DNA of 64,000 nucleotides from contig NZ_JADKYB010000015.1 in NCBI RefSeq assembly GCF_016918855.1, forward strand, positions 1 to 64,000, in the 5' to 3' direction. Below the pieces are notes generated by a model. The model was given only the letters and a program-made list of their open reading frames with translations, was not told the origin of the DNA and made no database searches. This document shows, piece after piece, positions 34,370 through 42,237 of the stretch (within the stretch, counting starts at the first letter, position 1; each line of letters starts with the position of its first letter). The stretch comes from Actinacidiphila acididurans. GTDB taxonomy: Bacteria > Actinomycetota > Actinomycetes > Streptomycetales > Streptomycetaceae. A program made the position numbers and the translations under genes.

Positions 34370-34644
34370 GTACCCCGGAAAAGGGCAAGGTCTCCCGCAA
34401 GCGGCAGCGCCCCCGCAGGTTGCACCACGAACCGGAGGCGGTCACCTACGCACGGAAAAAGGCCGGCCTGACCAAACGTGCCCTCGCCGGGCTGGTAGGA
34501 ATTTCCGAGCAGCTCATGAACGAGATCGAATCCGGCTGACGCAGCGCCACCCCGCCCAACCTCGCCAAGATCGCCGAAGTCCTCAACTGCCCCGTGGTGT
34601 TCCTGGAACGAAAGCACATCGACACCACAGGCGTACGGAACTGA
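34366..34644 (+). pseudogene. XRE helix-turn-helix gene with an in-frame TGA
   Basis: The frame reads 57 codons from a GTG, a TGA at 34537-34539, then 34 more codons to a proper TGA at 34642-34644. The protein across the stop is continuous and family-like: GLTKRALAGLVGISEQLMNE, IESG, stop, RSATPPNLAKIAEVLNCPVV. Intact relatives carry Trp (TGG) at this place, so a single G-to-A change explains the stop. The product would be either a truncated HTH or, if TGA is read through, a full 92-residue regulator. It overlaps the ATPase gene by 4 nt. Confidence 0.7.
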
Positions 34645-35079
34645 CGCACCCCGACGGCTGCCGTCTCCGGGCAAGGGCAGCGCAATGCCCCGTACCGGCC
34701 CGCCCTGGTCAGGCGAGGCCGGTACGGGTCCGGCACCGATGAGGCTGCCCAAGCCGGTGCGACACCTGACCTCTGGTGCTTCCGCCTGCGTGGGGTGGCC
34801 AATGATGGCGGCAGCGGCAGCTCGGCCGGGACCGGCTCGGGGGTCGCGTGGTGACCGGCGCCCATCGGAGCGTCCGGGTGCCGCTCGGCCCGGCTGAGCA
34901 CGGGTGACTGCGCGCGACTGGTCGGCCGCCGACCCGAGGATGCCTGCTCGGTGGCGGGGCAGTGCGCAGTCAACCCGGGATGCGCCGAGTGCCGATCACG
35001 ACAAGGCAGGACCGTGTGATGGCCGGTGGACGGTGACGGCACGTGCCGCGTGACCCACGGTTCCGAGCCGTCCCTGCCC
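34645..35079. other. Gene-free stretch
   Basis: No convincing gene, hairpin or repeat is visible between the broken XRE gene and the repeat array. Open frames here lack coding-like codon use or recognisable products. Confidence 0.5.
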
Positions 35080-35710
35080 CGAGCAGCGCCGAGAACAACG
35101 CACCCCCGCAGGAACCCGCACCCACGCCGTCGCCACGGGACGAACCCGCACCGGAAACCACCACCCCAGGAACAGCCCCGCCCCAGGGCACCACCCCCGC
35201 AGGGGAACCCGCACCCAAGGCACCCCGCGGGAAGGGCCCGCACCCGAATGCAACGCTCCCTCACAGAAGCCCGCGCCCAGGCCGCCTCCGGAACAAACCC
35301 GCACCGAAAGCCGCCGTCCCCTGGAAGAACCCGGGCCCAAGGCGCCGCACCCGCAGGGAAACCGCACCCGATGTCCCCCGGGGAAGAACCCGCGCCCCGG
35401 ACCTCCGCCCCAAGCCACCGCCCTCCCGAGGAAGAACCCGCGCCCTCGGAGGACCTGAACCCAGCGCCCCCCACCCCCGGAGGGACCCGCACTCCCGGAG
35501 GAGCGCGCACAACGCACACCCCTCAAGCAGCACCACCCCGACCCGCACCCAACGCACCGCCACCCGGAGGAGCCGCACCACCCCCAACCCGCACCGAGGG
35601 CCACGCACACCAAGAAAGAACCCGCACCCTCGGAAGACCCGAACCCAACCGCACCCACCCCCGGAGGGACCCGCACTCCCGGAGGAACCGCCCGAAAAAC
35701 ACGGGGCCGG
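35080..35710. repeat. Degenerate T-poor array of GAACCCGCRCC-like units
   Basis: About 630 bp in which GAACCCGC(A/G)CC or GGACCCGCACTCC-like cores recur at irregular spacing, with almost no T on the plus strand. A 31 bp segment (35472-35502) is repeated exactly at 35656-35686. All six frames are low complexity; the plus strand gives Glu-Pro-Ala-Pro-rich peptides and the minus strand Gly/Cys/Phe-rich ones. I see no real gene in it. It may be an expanded satellite or a strand-asymmetric structural region. Confidence 0.75.
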
Positions 35711-35742
35711 TCTTGAAGTGGGAGCCGGTGGGCGGGAAGATT

Positions 35743-35779
35743 TGGCAACGTTGTCAGAGACTATGGCAACGTTGTCAGA
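35743..35779. promoter_or_regulatory. Two LacI-family operators
   Basis: TGGCAACGTTGTCAGA occurs at 35743-35758 and 35764-35779, 21 bp apart (two helical turns). The core TGRCAACGTTGYCA is the near-palindrome typical of LacI/GalR repressors of sugar genes in actinobacteria. The sites lie 46-82 bp before the GH2 remnant. No lacI gene is in the window. Confidence 0.75.
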
Positions 35780-35824
35780 AGCAGAGCCGATCTCCCGCGA
35801 ACCCCCGGAAAGAGAGCTGCGTCG

Positions 35825-36904
35825 ATGCCCGACAACCCGGCCCACCCAGCAGGAGCGCCACGAGGCCCGCGCGCGTACTCCGGAGGCCCGTACTCCGGAG
35901 GAGCCCTGCTGCCGCCGGGGCCGGAGACGAACGCGGGCGAACCGGGAGGAGCCGGGGAGGAGCTGGTCGTGTCGTTGCGGGCGCGCCCCGACACGTACCG
36001 GGCGGCGGTCGAGACCCGGCTCGGCGCGACGAGTTCGGCGGCGGACTTCCGGCGCAAGGCCCAGTTCGTGGACTACGACGGCCTGCGCGCGGCCTGCGAG
36101 TCCTGGCGCGCCGACCACCCCGGCCGGCCGTACGGCCACCGCCGCGACCTCGGCCTCAACCCGCGTCCGCACACCGACGACCCCACCCCCCGCCTCCTCC
36201 CCCTCGAAGGCGGCTACTACGGCGCCCGCAAAGGCAGCGAGCCCCTCCACGTCCAGGCCGGTCAGCACGACGGGAAGGTGCTGGTGGTCAACGACACGGA
36301 GTTCACGGTGCCGGGCGCGACCGTGACCGCGCGGCTGTACGCGCTGGGCGGCCGGCCGCTGGCGGACGAGGTGACCGCCCGCCTGGACCTGGCCGGGCAG
36401 GCGATCACCGAGGTGACGACCGTGACCTTCGCCCGGGAACTGCCGGCCGCCCATCTGCTGCGGCTCACCCTGACCGACGCCACCGGCCGGGTGCGCTCGG
36501 TCAACGACTACCTGCGCTGCCGTACCCCGATGGACCTGCGCTCCGTCAACGGCCTGCCCTTCGTACGGCTGGAGGTACGGGCCACCCGGGCGCAGGGCCC
36601 CGCGATCACCGCCACCGTACGCAACACCGGTACGTCACCGGCCGCGATGGTACGGCTGGCCCTGCTGGACGAAGCGGGCGAGGAGCGTCCGGCGGTCGCC
36701 GACGACAACTACCTGTGGCTGCTGCCGGGCGAGGAGCGGGACGTCACGCTGACCCCCGCGGAAGGCCGCGCCGAAAGTCACGCGGAAGGCCCGGCCACAG
36801 GCTCGGCCGGACGGAACAGGCTCTCCGTGGCGGCGCGGGCGTACAACGCCCCGCGGGTGTGCTGCGGGACGGACGCCGTGCCGGTGGGGTGCGCCGCCAG
36901 GTAA
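35825..36904 (+). pseudogene. Remnant of a GH2 exo-beta-glucosaminidase/mannosidase-type gene
   Basis: 359 codons. The C-terminal 230 residues match the last domains of large GH2 enzymes: GGYYGARKGSEPLHVQ, VLVVNDTEFTVPGATVTARL, LPFVRLEVRA and NYLWLLPGEERDVTLTP. A short segment before it (SSAADFRRKAQFVDYDGLRA) is the end of the GH2 catalytic barrel. The approximately 600 upstream residues, including the catalytic acids, are missing, and the stretch between the pieces is scrambled. An internal deletion that left the promoter and operators in place is likely. A secreted form is not possible, because no signal peptide remains. Confidence 0.65.
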
Positions 36905-36991
36905 CTCCCCACCGGCACGGACGACTTCGGCCGGTTCGGCCAGCTCAGCAGCGCACCGGATCGGCGGTGCGGCTCAGCCGGGTCCGCCGGC

Positions 36992-38680
36992 TCAGTCCGT
37001 GATGAGGTCGAACTGCTCCCACGTGCCGATCGTCGCGCGGTTCGCGATCAGCGCGGACGCGCCCGCGTTGTCCGCGGTCACGTACTGGTTGTTGGCCAGG
37101 GAGAGCAGGCTGACCGTGCCGTTGCTGTTGTGGACGAGCGTGAAGCTCTCCCACGGGCCGATGGCGGTACGGTTCGCGATCAGCGGCGAGGCGCCGGCGT
37201 TGTCGGCGCAGACGATCTGGCCGTTGGCGTGGGCGCGCAGCGCGATGTTGCCGCCGCCCGCGTCGAGCTGGTCGAACTGCTCCCAGCCGCCGATGGCGGT
37301 GCGGTTGGCGATGAGCGGGGAGGCACCGGCGTTGTCGGCGGTGACGTACTGGCTGTTGGCGCGGGCGCGCAGGCTGATCACCGTGCCGCTCGGCGGCGGG
37401 GTGCTGCTGCCGACGACCGGCTGGGTGGGCCGTGTGGCGGTCAGCGCGATCTGGCCCTTGAGCATGCGGCCGCCGTCGCCGGTCAGCCGCAGGTAGTAGT
37501 CCGAGGAGCAGGCCGTACCGTCCTCGTCGAGGGCCCGGAAGCCCGAACCGGCCGGCACCTGGGAGGCGTTCTCGGCGGTCTTGGCGATCTGATTGCCCTC
37601 GTTGTACTCGTCGAACATCGAGATGTAGATGCCCTGCACCCCGGCCCGGCACATGTTGTAGAACTGCCGCCACATGAAGTCGCCGTGCGCCCGCTGGCCG
37701 GGTACGGAGACGTCGCCGGGGAGCACGCACGGCTGGTAGTCGACGCCGTGGGAGCTGCAGTCGGCCTCGTCGCCGACGGTGTACGTGTTGTACGCGTTGT
37801 CGGAGTCGCCGACGTTGCCGATCGCGCCGACCATCCACGGCGAGAGCATGTTGAACGCGTGGTAGACGTCAATGAAGCCGGTACGGGTGCCGGACCCGCC
37901 GGTGCGCCATTCGCGGGGCACGCCGCCGATGACGTAACAGCCCTGGCCCTTGAACCAGTTGATGACGTCCAGGCAGGCGTCCGCGGTGAAGGGGTGGTTG
38001 TTGTCGTTGAAGCCGAAGCCCCAGATGCACACCACCGGCTTGCCGTTCTGCCGGGCGTAGGCGGACGACGCGGTGTGGGTGGCCATCTTGTTGGTCCAGT
38101 CCGCCTTGATGTCGGACTGCATCGACGTCCAGCCGGATACGTCGTACATGATGTAGAACTTCACGCCCTGCTTTTCGGCGGCGCTGCGCACCTTGCCCGC
38201 CATGGCATCGCGCGTCGGGCCCTCGCCGCCGGTCGGGTTGAACCGCTGGAGCGCCGCCGTGTCGATGTTGTTCTGCTTCATCCACAGGAACTGCGTGTCC
38301 ACCGTCTGCTGGTCGTACGACGAGTAGAGGGTGGCCGGGCCGCCGCCGTTGAGGTTGGAGAACCCGGTCTGGTAGCCCTTGCTGTACTCCCGCATGTCCG
38401 GCCAGGCCTTGATGCCGTTGTTGGACGGGGAGGGTGCCTGGCCCCAGTTCTGGGCCCAGTGCCACCAGCCGTTGATGGGGGCACCGTCGCCGGCGCAGGC
38501 GAACCAGCCCTGGTAGCCGACGGTGATCTTGCCGACGACGTCACCGGGCGCGCTGGCCGCGGGTGAGGCGACGGCGGGGGATGCTGCGGCGGTCCGGGCG
38601 TCGAGGCCGATTGCGGCCAGTCCGGCGGCCGCCGTACCGCCCGCGGCCGTGCTGAGGAAAGTGCGACGTGACAGGCCCAT
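36992..38680 (-). CDS. Tat-exported GH71/99-like glycosidase with C-terminal trefoil repeats
   Basis: 562 residues. A Tat signal (LSRRTFLSTAAGGTAAAGLA) is followed by a TIM-barrel domain at about 50-420 (VGYQGWFACAGDGAPINGWW, VKFYIMYDVSGW, KPVVCIWGFGF, YISMFDEYNEGN) of the GH71/GH99-like kind that attacks alpha-glucans or alpha-mannans. The C-terminus (about 430-562) has three tandem 43-residue repeats, each with ADNAGAS(P/A)LIANR and W-(E)-x-F, which together make one fascin/ricin-like beta-trefoil for carbohydrate binding. The three repeats are also very similar at DNA level. Confidence 0.82.
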   Translation of the reverse strand: MGLSRRTFLSTAAGGTAAAGLAAIGLDARTAAASPAVASPAASAPGDVVGKITVGYQGWFACAGDGAPINGWWHWAQNWGQAPSPSNNGIKAWPDMREYSKGYQTGFSNLNGGGPATLYSSYDQQTVDTQFLWMKQNNIDTAALQRFNPTGGEGPTRDAMAGKVRSAAEKQGVKFYIMYDVSGWTSMQSDIKADWTNKMATHTASSAYARQNGKPVVCIWGFGFNDNNHPFTADACLDVINWFKGQGCYVIGGVPREWRTGGSGTRTGFIDVYHAFNMLSPWMVGAIGNVGDSDNAYNTYTVGDEADCSSHGVDYQPCVLPGDVSVPGQRAHGDFMWRQFYNMCRAGVQGIYISMFDEYNEGNQIAKTAENASQVPAGSGFRALDEDGTACSSDYYLRLTGDGGRMLKGQIALTATRPTQPVVGSSTPPPSGTVISLRARANSQYVTADNAGASPLIANRTAIGGWEQFDQLDAGGGNIALRAHANGQIVCADNAGASPLIANRTAIGPWESFTLVHNSNGTVSLLSLANNQYVTADNAGASALIANRATIGTWEQFDLITD

Positions 38681-38754
38681 GGCGAACTCCGGGATGCTTG
38701 CGGTGGGGGGTGGGTGCGCCCATGGACGGCGCGCACCCGGCGCTGAGCACTCCG

Positions 38755-38770
38755 CCGGAACGGGTTCCGG
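38755..38770. promoter_or_regulatory. Palindrome upstream of the GH71-like gene
   Basis: CCGGAAC-GG-GTTCCGG is a palindrome with 7 bp arms, 75 bp before the start codon in the 245 bp gap between the glycosidase and the DeoR gene. It may be an operator. Confidence 0.4.
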
Positions 38771-38925
38771 CTACGCCCTGGATTCAACTGCTGAAACAAA
38801 CGTCACGTCAAGTGTGATGACACGATGGGCAATTGTTCCCGGAGAGTGGTGATTTCACCCGGTCTCGGGGGTGTTGGGCCGTGTAACAAGCGGGAGAAAC
38901 GTCGGAGGACTTAATTTACGAGTTG

Positions 38926-39726
38926 TCACACCGTAGTCACCGTGACACCCGCATCGGAGAACCGGGCGACAGCTTCCGAAGCGATGTCCTCGTCGGTGAC
39001 GAGGGTGTCCACCAGGCCGATGTCGCAGATCCGGGCGAAGGCGCGGCGGCCGACCTTGGAGGAGTCGGCGGCCACCACGACCCGGCGGGCCCGCTCGGCC
39101 AGCAGCCGGTTGATGCTCGCCTCGTCCTCGTGATGCGCGTACGCGCCCTGTTCGGGGTCGATCGCGTCGATTCCGAGCACGGCGATGTCCAGAGTGATCT
39201 CGCGCAGCACCCCGCCGGCCAGCGGACCGGTCAGCTCGTACGACTGCGGGCGCGCCACTCCGCCGGTCACCACGATCTTGATCTGCGGCCGGATCGCCAG
39301 CTCGGTGGCGATGTTCAGCGCGTTGGTGACCACGGTCAGGGCCGGCTGGCGCAGGCTCCCGGGCGCGGGGTCGGCGGCGATGTCCGGGCGCAGCGCCAGT
39401 GCCCGGGCCACCTCGGTGGTGGTGGTGCCGCCGGTCAGCCCGACCACCTCGCCGGCCGCCACCAGCGCGGCGGCGGCCCTGGCGATGCGCTGCTTCTGCG
39501 AGGCGTGCCGCGCGGTCCGGTAGCGCAGCGGGAGTTCGTAACTGACGCCGTGCGCGACCGCGCCGCCGCGGGTACGGGTGAGCATCTGCTGCTCGGCGAG
39601 CTGGTCGAGGTCCCGGCGGATGGTGGCGGTGGACACGTTCAGCTCCGTGGCCGCCTCCTCCACCTCCAGCCGGCCGCGGTCGGCCAGCAGGTCCAGCAGT
39701 GCGGTCCACCGGGCGTCCCTGGACAC
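38926..39726 (-). CDS. DeoR/GlpR-family regulator
   Basis: 266 residues. The N-terminal DeoR HTH reads RLEVEEAATELNVSTATIRR. The C-terminal sugar-phosphate-sensing domain has VVGLTGGTTTTEVARAL, VVTNALNIATEL, VLGIDAIDPEQGAYAHHEDE and VVAADSSKVG. The GTG at 39726 has a GGGAG site 7 bp upstream. It sits between the GH71-like and GH27 genes and probably represses one or both. Confidence 0.88.
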   Translation of the reverse strand: MSRDARWTALLDLLADRGRLEVEEAATELNVSTATIRRDLDQLAEQQMLTRTRGGAVAHGVSYELPLRYRTARHASQKQRIARAAAALVAAGEVVGLTGGTTTTEVARALALRPDIAADPAPGSLRQPALTVVTNALNIATELAIRPQIKIVVTGGVARPQSYELTGPLAGGVLREITLDIAVLGIDAIDPEQGAYAHHEDEASINRLLAERARRVVVAADSSKVGRRAFARICDIGLVDTLVTDEDIASEAVARFSDAGVTVTTV

Positions 39727-40074
39727 GGTGCTCCCTTCGTGCAGCGTGCGTGCGCGCGTGCCGGTACGCGGGGTGCGCGGCCCGCTTGCGCCGCGTGAGC
39801 TGCTTGCATCGCGTTGCGCCGCGTGAGCCGTTCGCGCGCCGTGCACGCTGCTCGCGCGGGCGTCCCGGGCGGCGACCGGGGGCCGCCGTGCGCACAGCCT
39901 CGCACACGGCGCTCCCGGCGCTCGTCCGGCCTGCGCGCGTCATGCTTGAAGCTGCTCGGAACACGTGCTTACGATGCGTCACCGATCAGCACGGCCCGCC
40001 CTGCTGTGCGGTACGGCCCCTCGCCGTCGCCCGGCCCTCGCCGGCGCCCCTTCCCCGGTGCAGAGGAGTTCCCC
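39727..40074. other. Divergent spacer DeoR/GH27
   Basis: The 348 bp hold a 15 bp direct repeat (TTGCGCCGCGTGAGC at 39786-39800 and 39814-39828) close to the DeoR side, and a promoter-like sequence near 39.95 kb. No gene is seen. Confidence 0.5.
39946..39975 (+). promoter_or_regulatory. Promoter of the GH27 gene
   Basis: TTGAAG (39946-39951), an 18 bp spacer and TACGAT (39970-39975) match a sigma-70-type promoter about 100 bp before the start codon. Confidence 0.4.
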
Positions 40075-41817
40075 GTGCCCCGACGCCTGCCCCGCCACCT
40101 CCTCCGTCACCTTCTGCGGCCCGAGCGCCGACCCTTGCTCCTCCCCCGGCTGTCCCCCCGGACCCGACGCCGTACCGTCCGGACCGCGCTGGCCGCCACC
40201 ATGCTCTGCCTCGCCGGCGCCGCCCCCGCGCAGGCCGCGCCCGCCCCGGCGTCGGACGGCGTACGCCTGGCCGCCACGCCGCCGATGGGCTGGAACGACT
40301 GGGCGCACTACCAGTGCGGCGTCACCGAGGCGACCGTCACCGCGAACGCCGACGCCCTGGTGTCCACCGGGCTCGCCGCCAAGGGCTACAGCACCGTGAC
40401 CGTCGACGACTGCTGGATGGCGCCGGCCCGCGACGCGCACGGCGACCTGGTGGCCGACCCGGTGAAGTTCCCGCACGGCATGGCCTGGCTCGGCGGCTAC
40501 CTGCACGCGCGCGGCCTGAAGTTCGGCATCTACGAGGACGCCGGATCGGCCACCTGCGAGGGCTACCCGGGCAGCGGCAGTCCGCAGGGCGGCGGCCCCG
40601 ACCACTTCGCGCGCGACGCCGCCGCGTACGCCGCCTGGGGCGTGGACTACCTCAAGCTCGACGGGTGCAATCTCTACGTCGCCCCCGGCCGCGGCAAGGA
40701 GGAGGCGTACCGCCAGGCGTACGAAGCGCAGGCCACGGCGCTGCGGGCGACCGGCCGCGCGATCGTGTTCTCCGTGTCGGCGCCGGCGTACTTCCAGCAC
40801 GGCGAGTGGGGGGATTCGGCCTGGTTCGACGTGCTGGCCTGGAGCGGCACCGTCGGCCAGCTCTGGCGCGAGGGCCGCGACATCACCACCTGGGACCCGG
40901 CCCGGCCGGACGCGAGCCGCTGGGCCGGCGTGCTCAACAATTACGGCTACAACCGGTGGCTCGGCCGCTACGCCTCCCCCGGCCACTGGAACGACCCGGA
41001 CTTCCTGATCGCCGGCGCCGGCGGCCTCACCGACGACGAGTCGCGCAGCCAGGTCGCCCTGTGGGCGATGCAGGCCGCGCCGCTGATCCTGTCCTCCGAT
41101 GTCGGTCACCTGACGGCGGCGGCCCGGGCCGCGCTCGGCAACCCCGCGCTGATCGCCGTCGACCAGGACCGGCTGGGCCGGCAGGCGGGCGTGGTGGCCA
41201 CCGACGGCGCCACCGATGTCCTGGCCCGTCCGCTGGCCGGCGGCGACCGCGCGGTCGCCGTCCTCAACCGCGGCCCGGCCGCCCGTACGGTCACGGTCCG
41301 GCTCGCCGACCTCGGCCTGCCCGGCTGCTCGGCGACCGCGCGGGACCTGTGGACCGGCCGCGCCTCGGCCACCGGCGACGCCCTGACCGCCACCGTGCCC
41401 GCCCACGGCACCGCGATCTGGCGGCTCACCCCGCACCCCGGCTGCGCCCGCACCCTCCCCACCGGCCAGCTCACCGGCAACGGCGCCACCTGCGCGACCG
41501 CCACCGGCACCGCGGTCACCCTGCACACCTGCACGGCCACCCCCGACCAGCGCTGGACCCTCAACCCCGACCACACCTACCGCACCCTCGGCCACTGCCT
41601 CACCGCCCCGGCCTCCCCCGACGCACCCGCCGCGCTGTCGCCCTGCACCGGCGCCCCCGCCCAGTCCTGGACCGCCACCCCGGACGGCACCCTGGTCAAC
41701 GCGGCGTCGGGCCGCTGCCTGGAGGCTCCCGCGGGCGCCACGGCGGACGGCACCCTGCTGGACACGGGTGCCTGCGGGCACTTTTTGCCGCAACAGGTGT
41801 GGTCGGTGCCGAACTGA
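40075..41817 (+). CDS. Secreted GH27 alpha-galactosidase with a ricin-type domain
   Basis: 580 residues. An Arg-rich N-terminus and signal peptide (TALAATMLCLAGAAPAQAAP) are followed by a GH27 barrel: TPPMGWNDWAHYQCG, DDCWM, the nucleophile Asp in YLKLDGC and the acid/base Asp in GHWNDPDFLIAG. A beta-sandwich domain follows, then a C-terminal ricin-type trefoil (TCTATPDQRWTLN, ASGRCLEAPAG, FLPQQVWSVPN; QxW motifs). It should remove alpha-galactosyl groups outside the cell. AGAGGAG lies 7 bp before the GTG. The 3' end is the first unit of a 137 bp tandem repeat. Confidence 0.88.
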   Translation: MPRRLPRHLLRHLLRPERRPLLLPRLSPRTRRRTVRTALAATMLCLAGAAPAQAAPAPASDGVRLAATPPMGWNDWAHYQCGVTEATVTANADALVSTGLAAKGYSTVTVDDCWMAPARDAHGDLVADPVKFPHGMAWLGGYLHARGLKFGIYEDAGSATCEGYPGSGSPQGGGPDHFARDAAAYAAWGVDYLKLDGCNLYVAPGRGKEEAYRQAYEAQATALRATGRAIVFSVSAPAYFQHGEWGDSAWFDVLAWSGTVGQLWREGRDITTWDPARPDASRWAGVLNNYGYNRWLGRYASPGHWNDPDFLIAGAGGLTDDESRSQVALWAMQAAPLILSSDVGHLTAAARAALGNPALIAVDQDRLGRQAGVVATDGATDVLARPLAGGDRAVAVLNRGPAARTVTVRLADLGLPGCSATARDLWTGRASATGDALTATVPAHGTAIWRLTPHPGCARTLPTGQLTGNGATCATATGTAVTLHTCTATPDQRWTLNPDHTYRTLGHCLTAPASPDAPAALSPCTGAPAQSWTATPDGTLVNAASGRCLEAPAGATADGTLLDTGACGHFLPQQVWSVPN

Positions 41818-42085
41818 CGGACAGCGGTACGGGCGACGCGGCGCCCGGCCGCCGCTTGGAGGCCCTGGCGGCTGTCGGTGAACGCCACCCACTGGACACG
41901 GGTGCCTGCGGGCACTTCCTGCCGGGATCAGGAGTGGTCGGTGCCGAACTGACGGACAGCGCTACGGGCGACGCGGCGCCCGGCCGCCGCTTGGAGGCCC
42001 TGGCGGCCGTCGGTGAACGGCACCCCGCTGGACGCGGGCGCCCGCAGCCGATACCTGCCAGAACACGTGTGGTCGTAGCCGCATC
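41701..42085 (+). repeat. Three tandem 135-137 bp units from the GH27 3' end
   Basis: Unit 1 (41701-41837) encodes the last 38 codons of the alpha-galactosidase and its stop. Unit 2 (41838-41972) and unit 3 (41973 to about 42085) repeat it downstream. Over about 90 bp, 41800-41892 and 41936-42027 differ at only four or so places. In one shifted frame, unit 2 and the start of unit 3 still read as trefoil-like peptides (RRLEALAAVGERHPLDTGAC), so these look like decayed copies of the sugar-binding subdomain. The remaining gap up to 42237 holds nothing else. Confidence 0.85.
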
Positions 42086-42237
42086 GAGGCGCCGCCGTAG
42101 GTGTGCGGCCCCGCAGGCGACGGTTCGCCGGGCAAGCCCGAGGGCGCGGCGCCGCGCTCGCCATGCGGCCGGCCCCGCATGGGCGCGCCCGACCCGCGGC
42201 CATGCCACACCACTGCGGCGGCGCCCCGTACCACCGG

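Noticed and set aside
35080-35710. CRISPR array
   Set aside because: Repeats are degenerate, short and irregularly spaced, with no unique spacers of constant length and no cas genes.
35026-37002. Plus-strand open frame of 658 codons through the repeat array
   Set aside because: Low-complexity Pro/Arg/Ala translation, out of frame with the recognisable GH2 segment.
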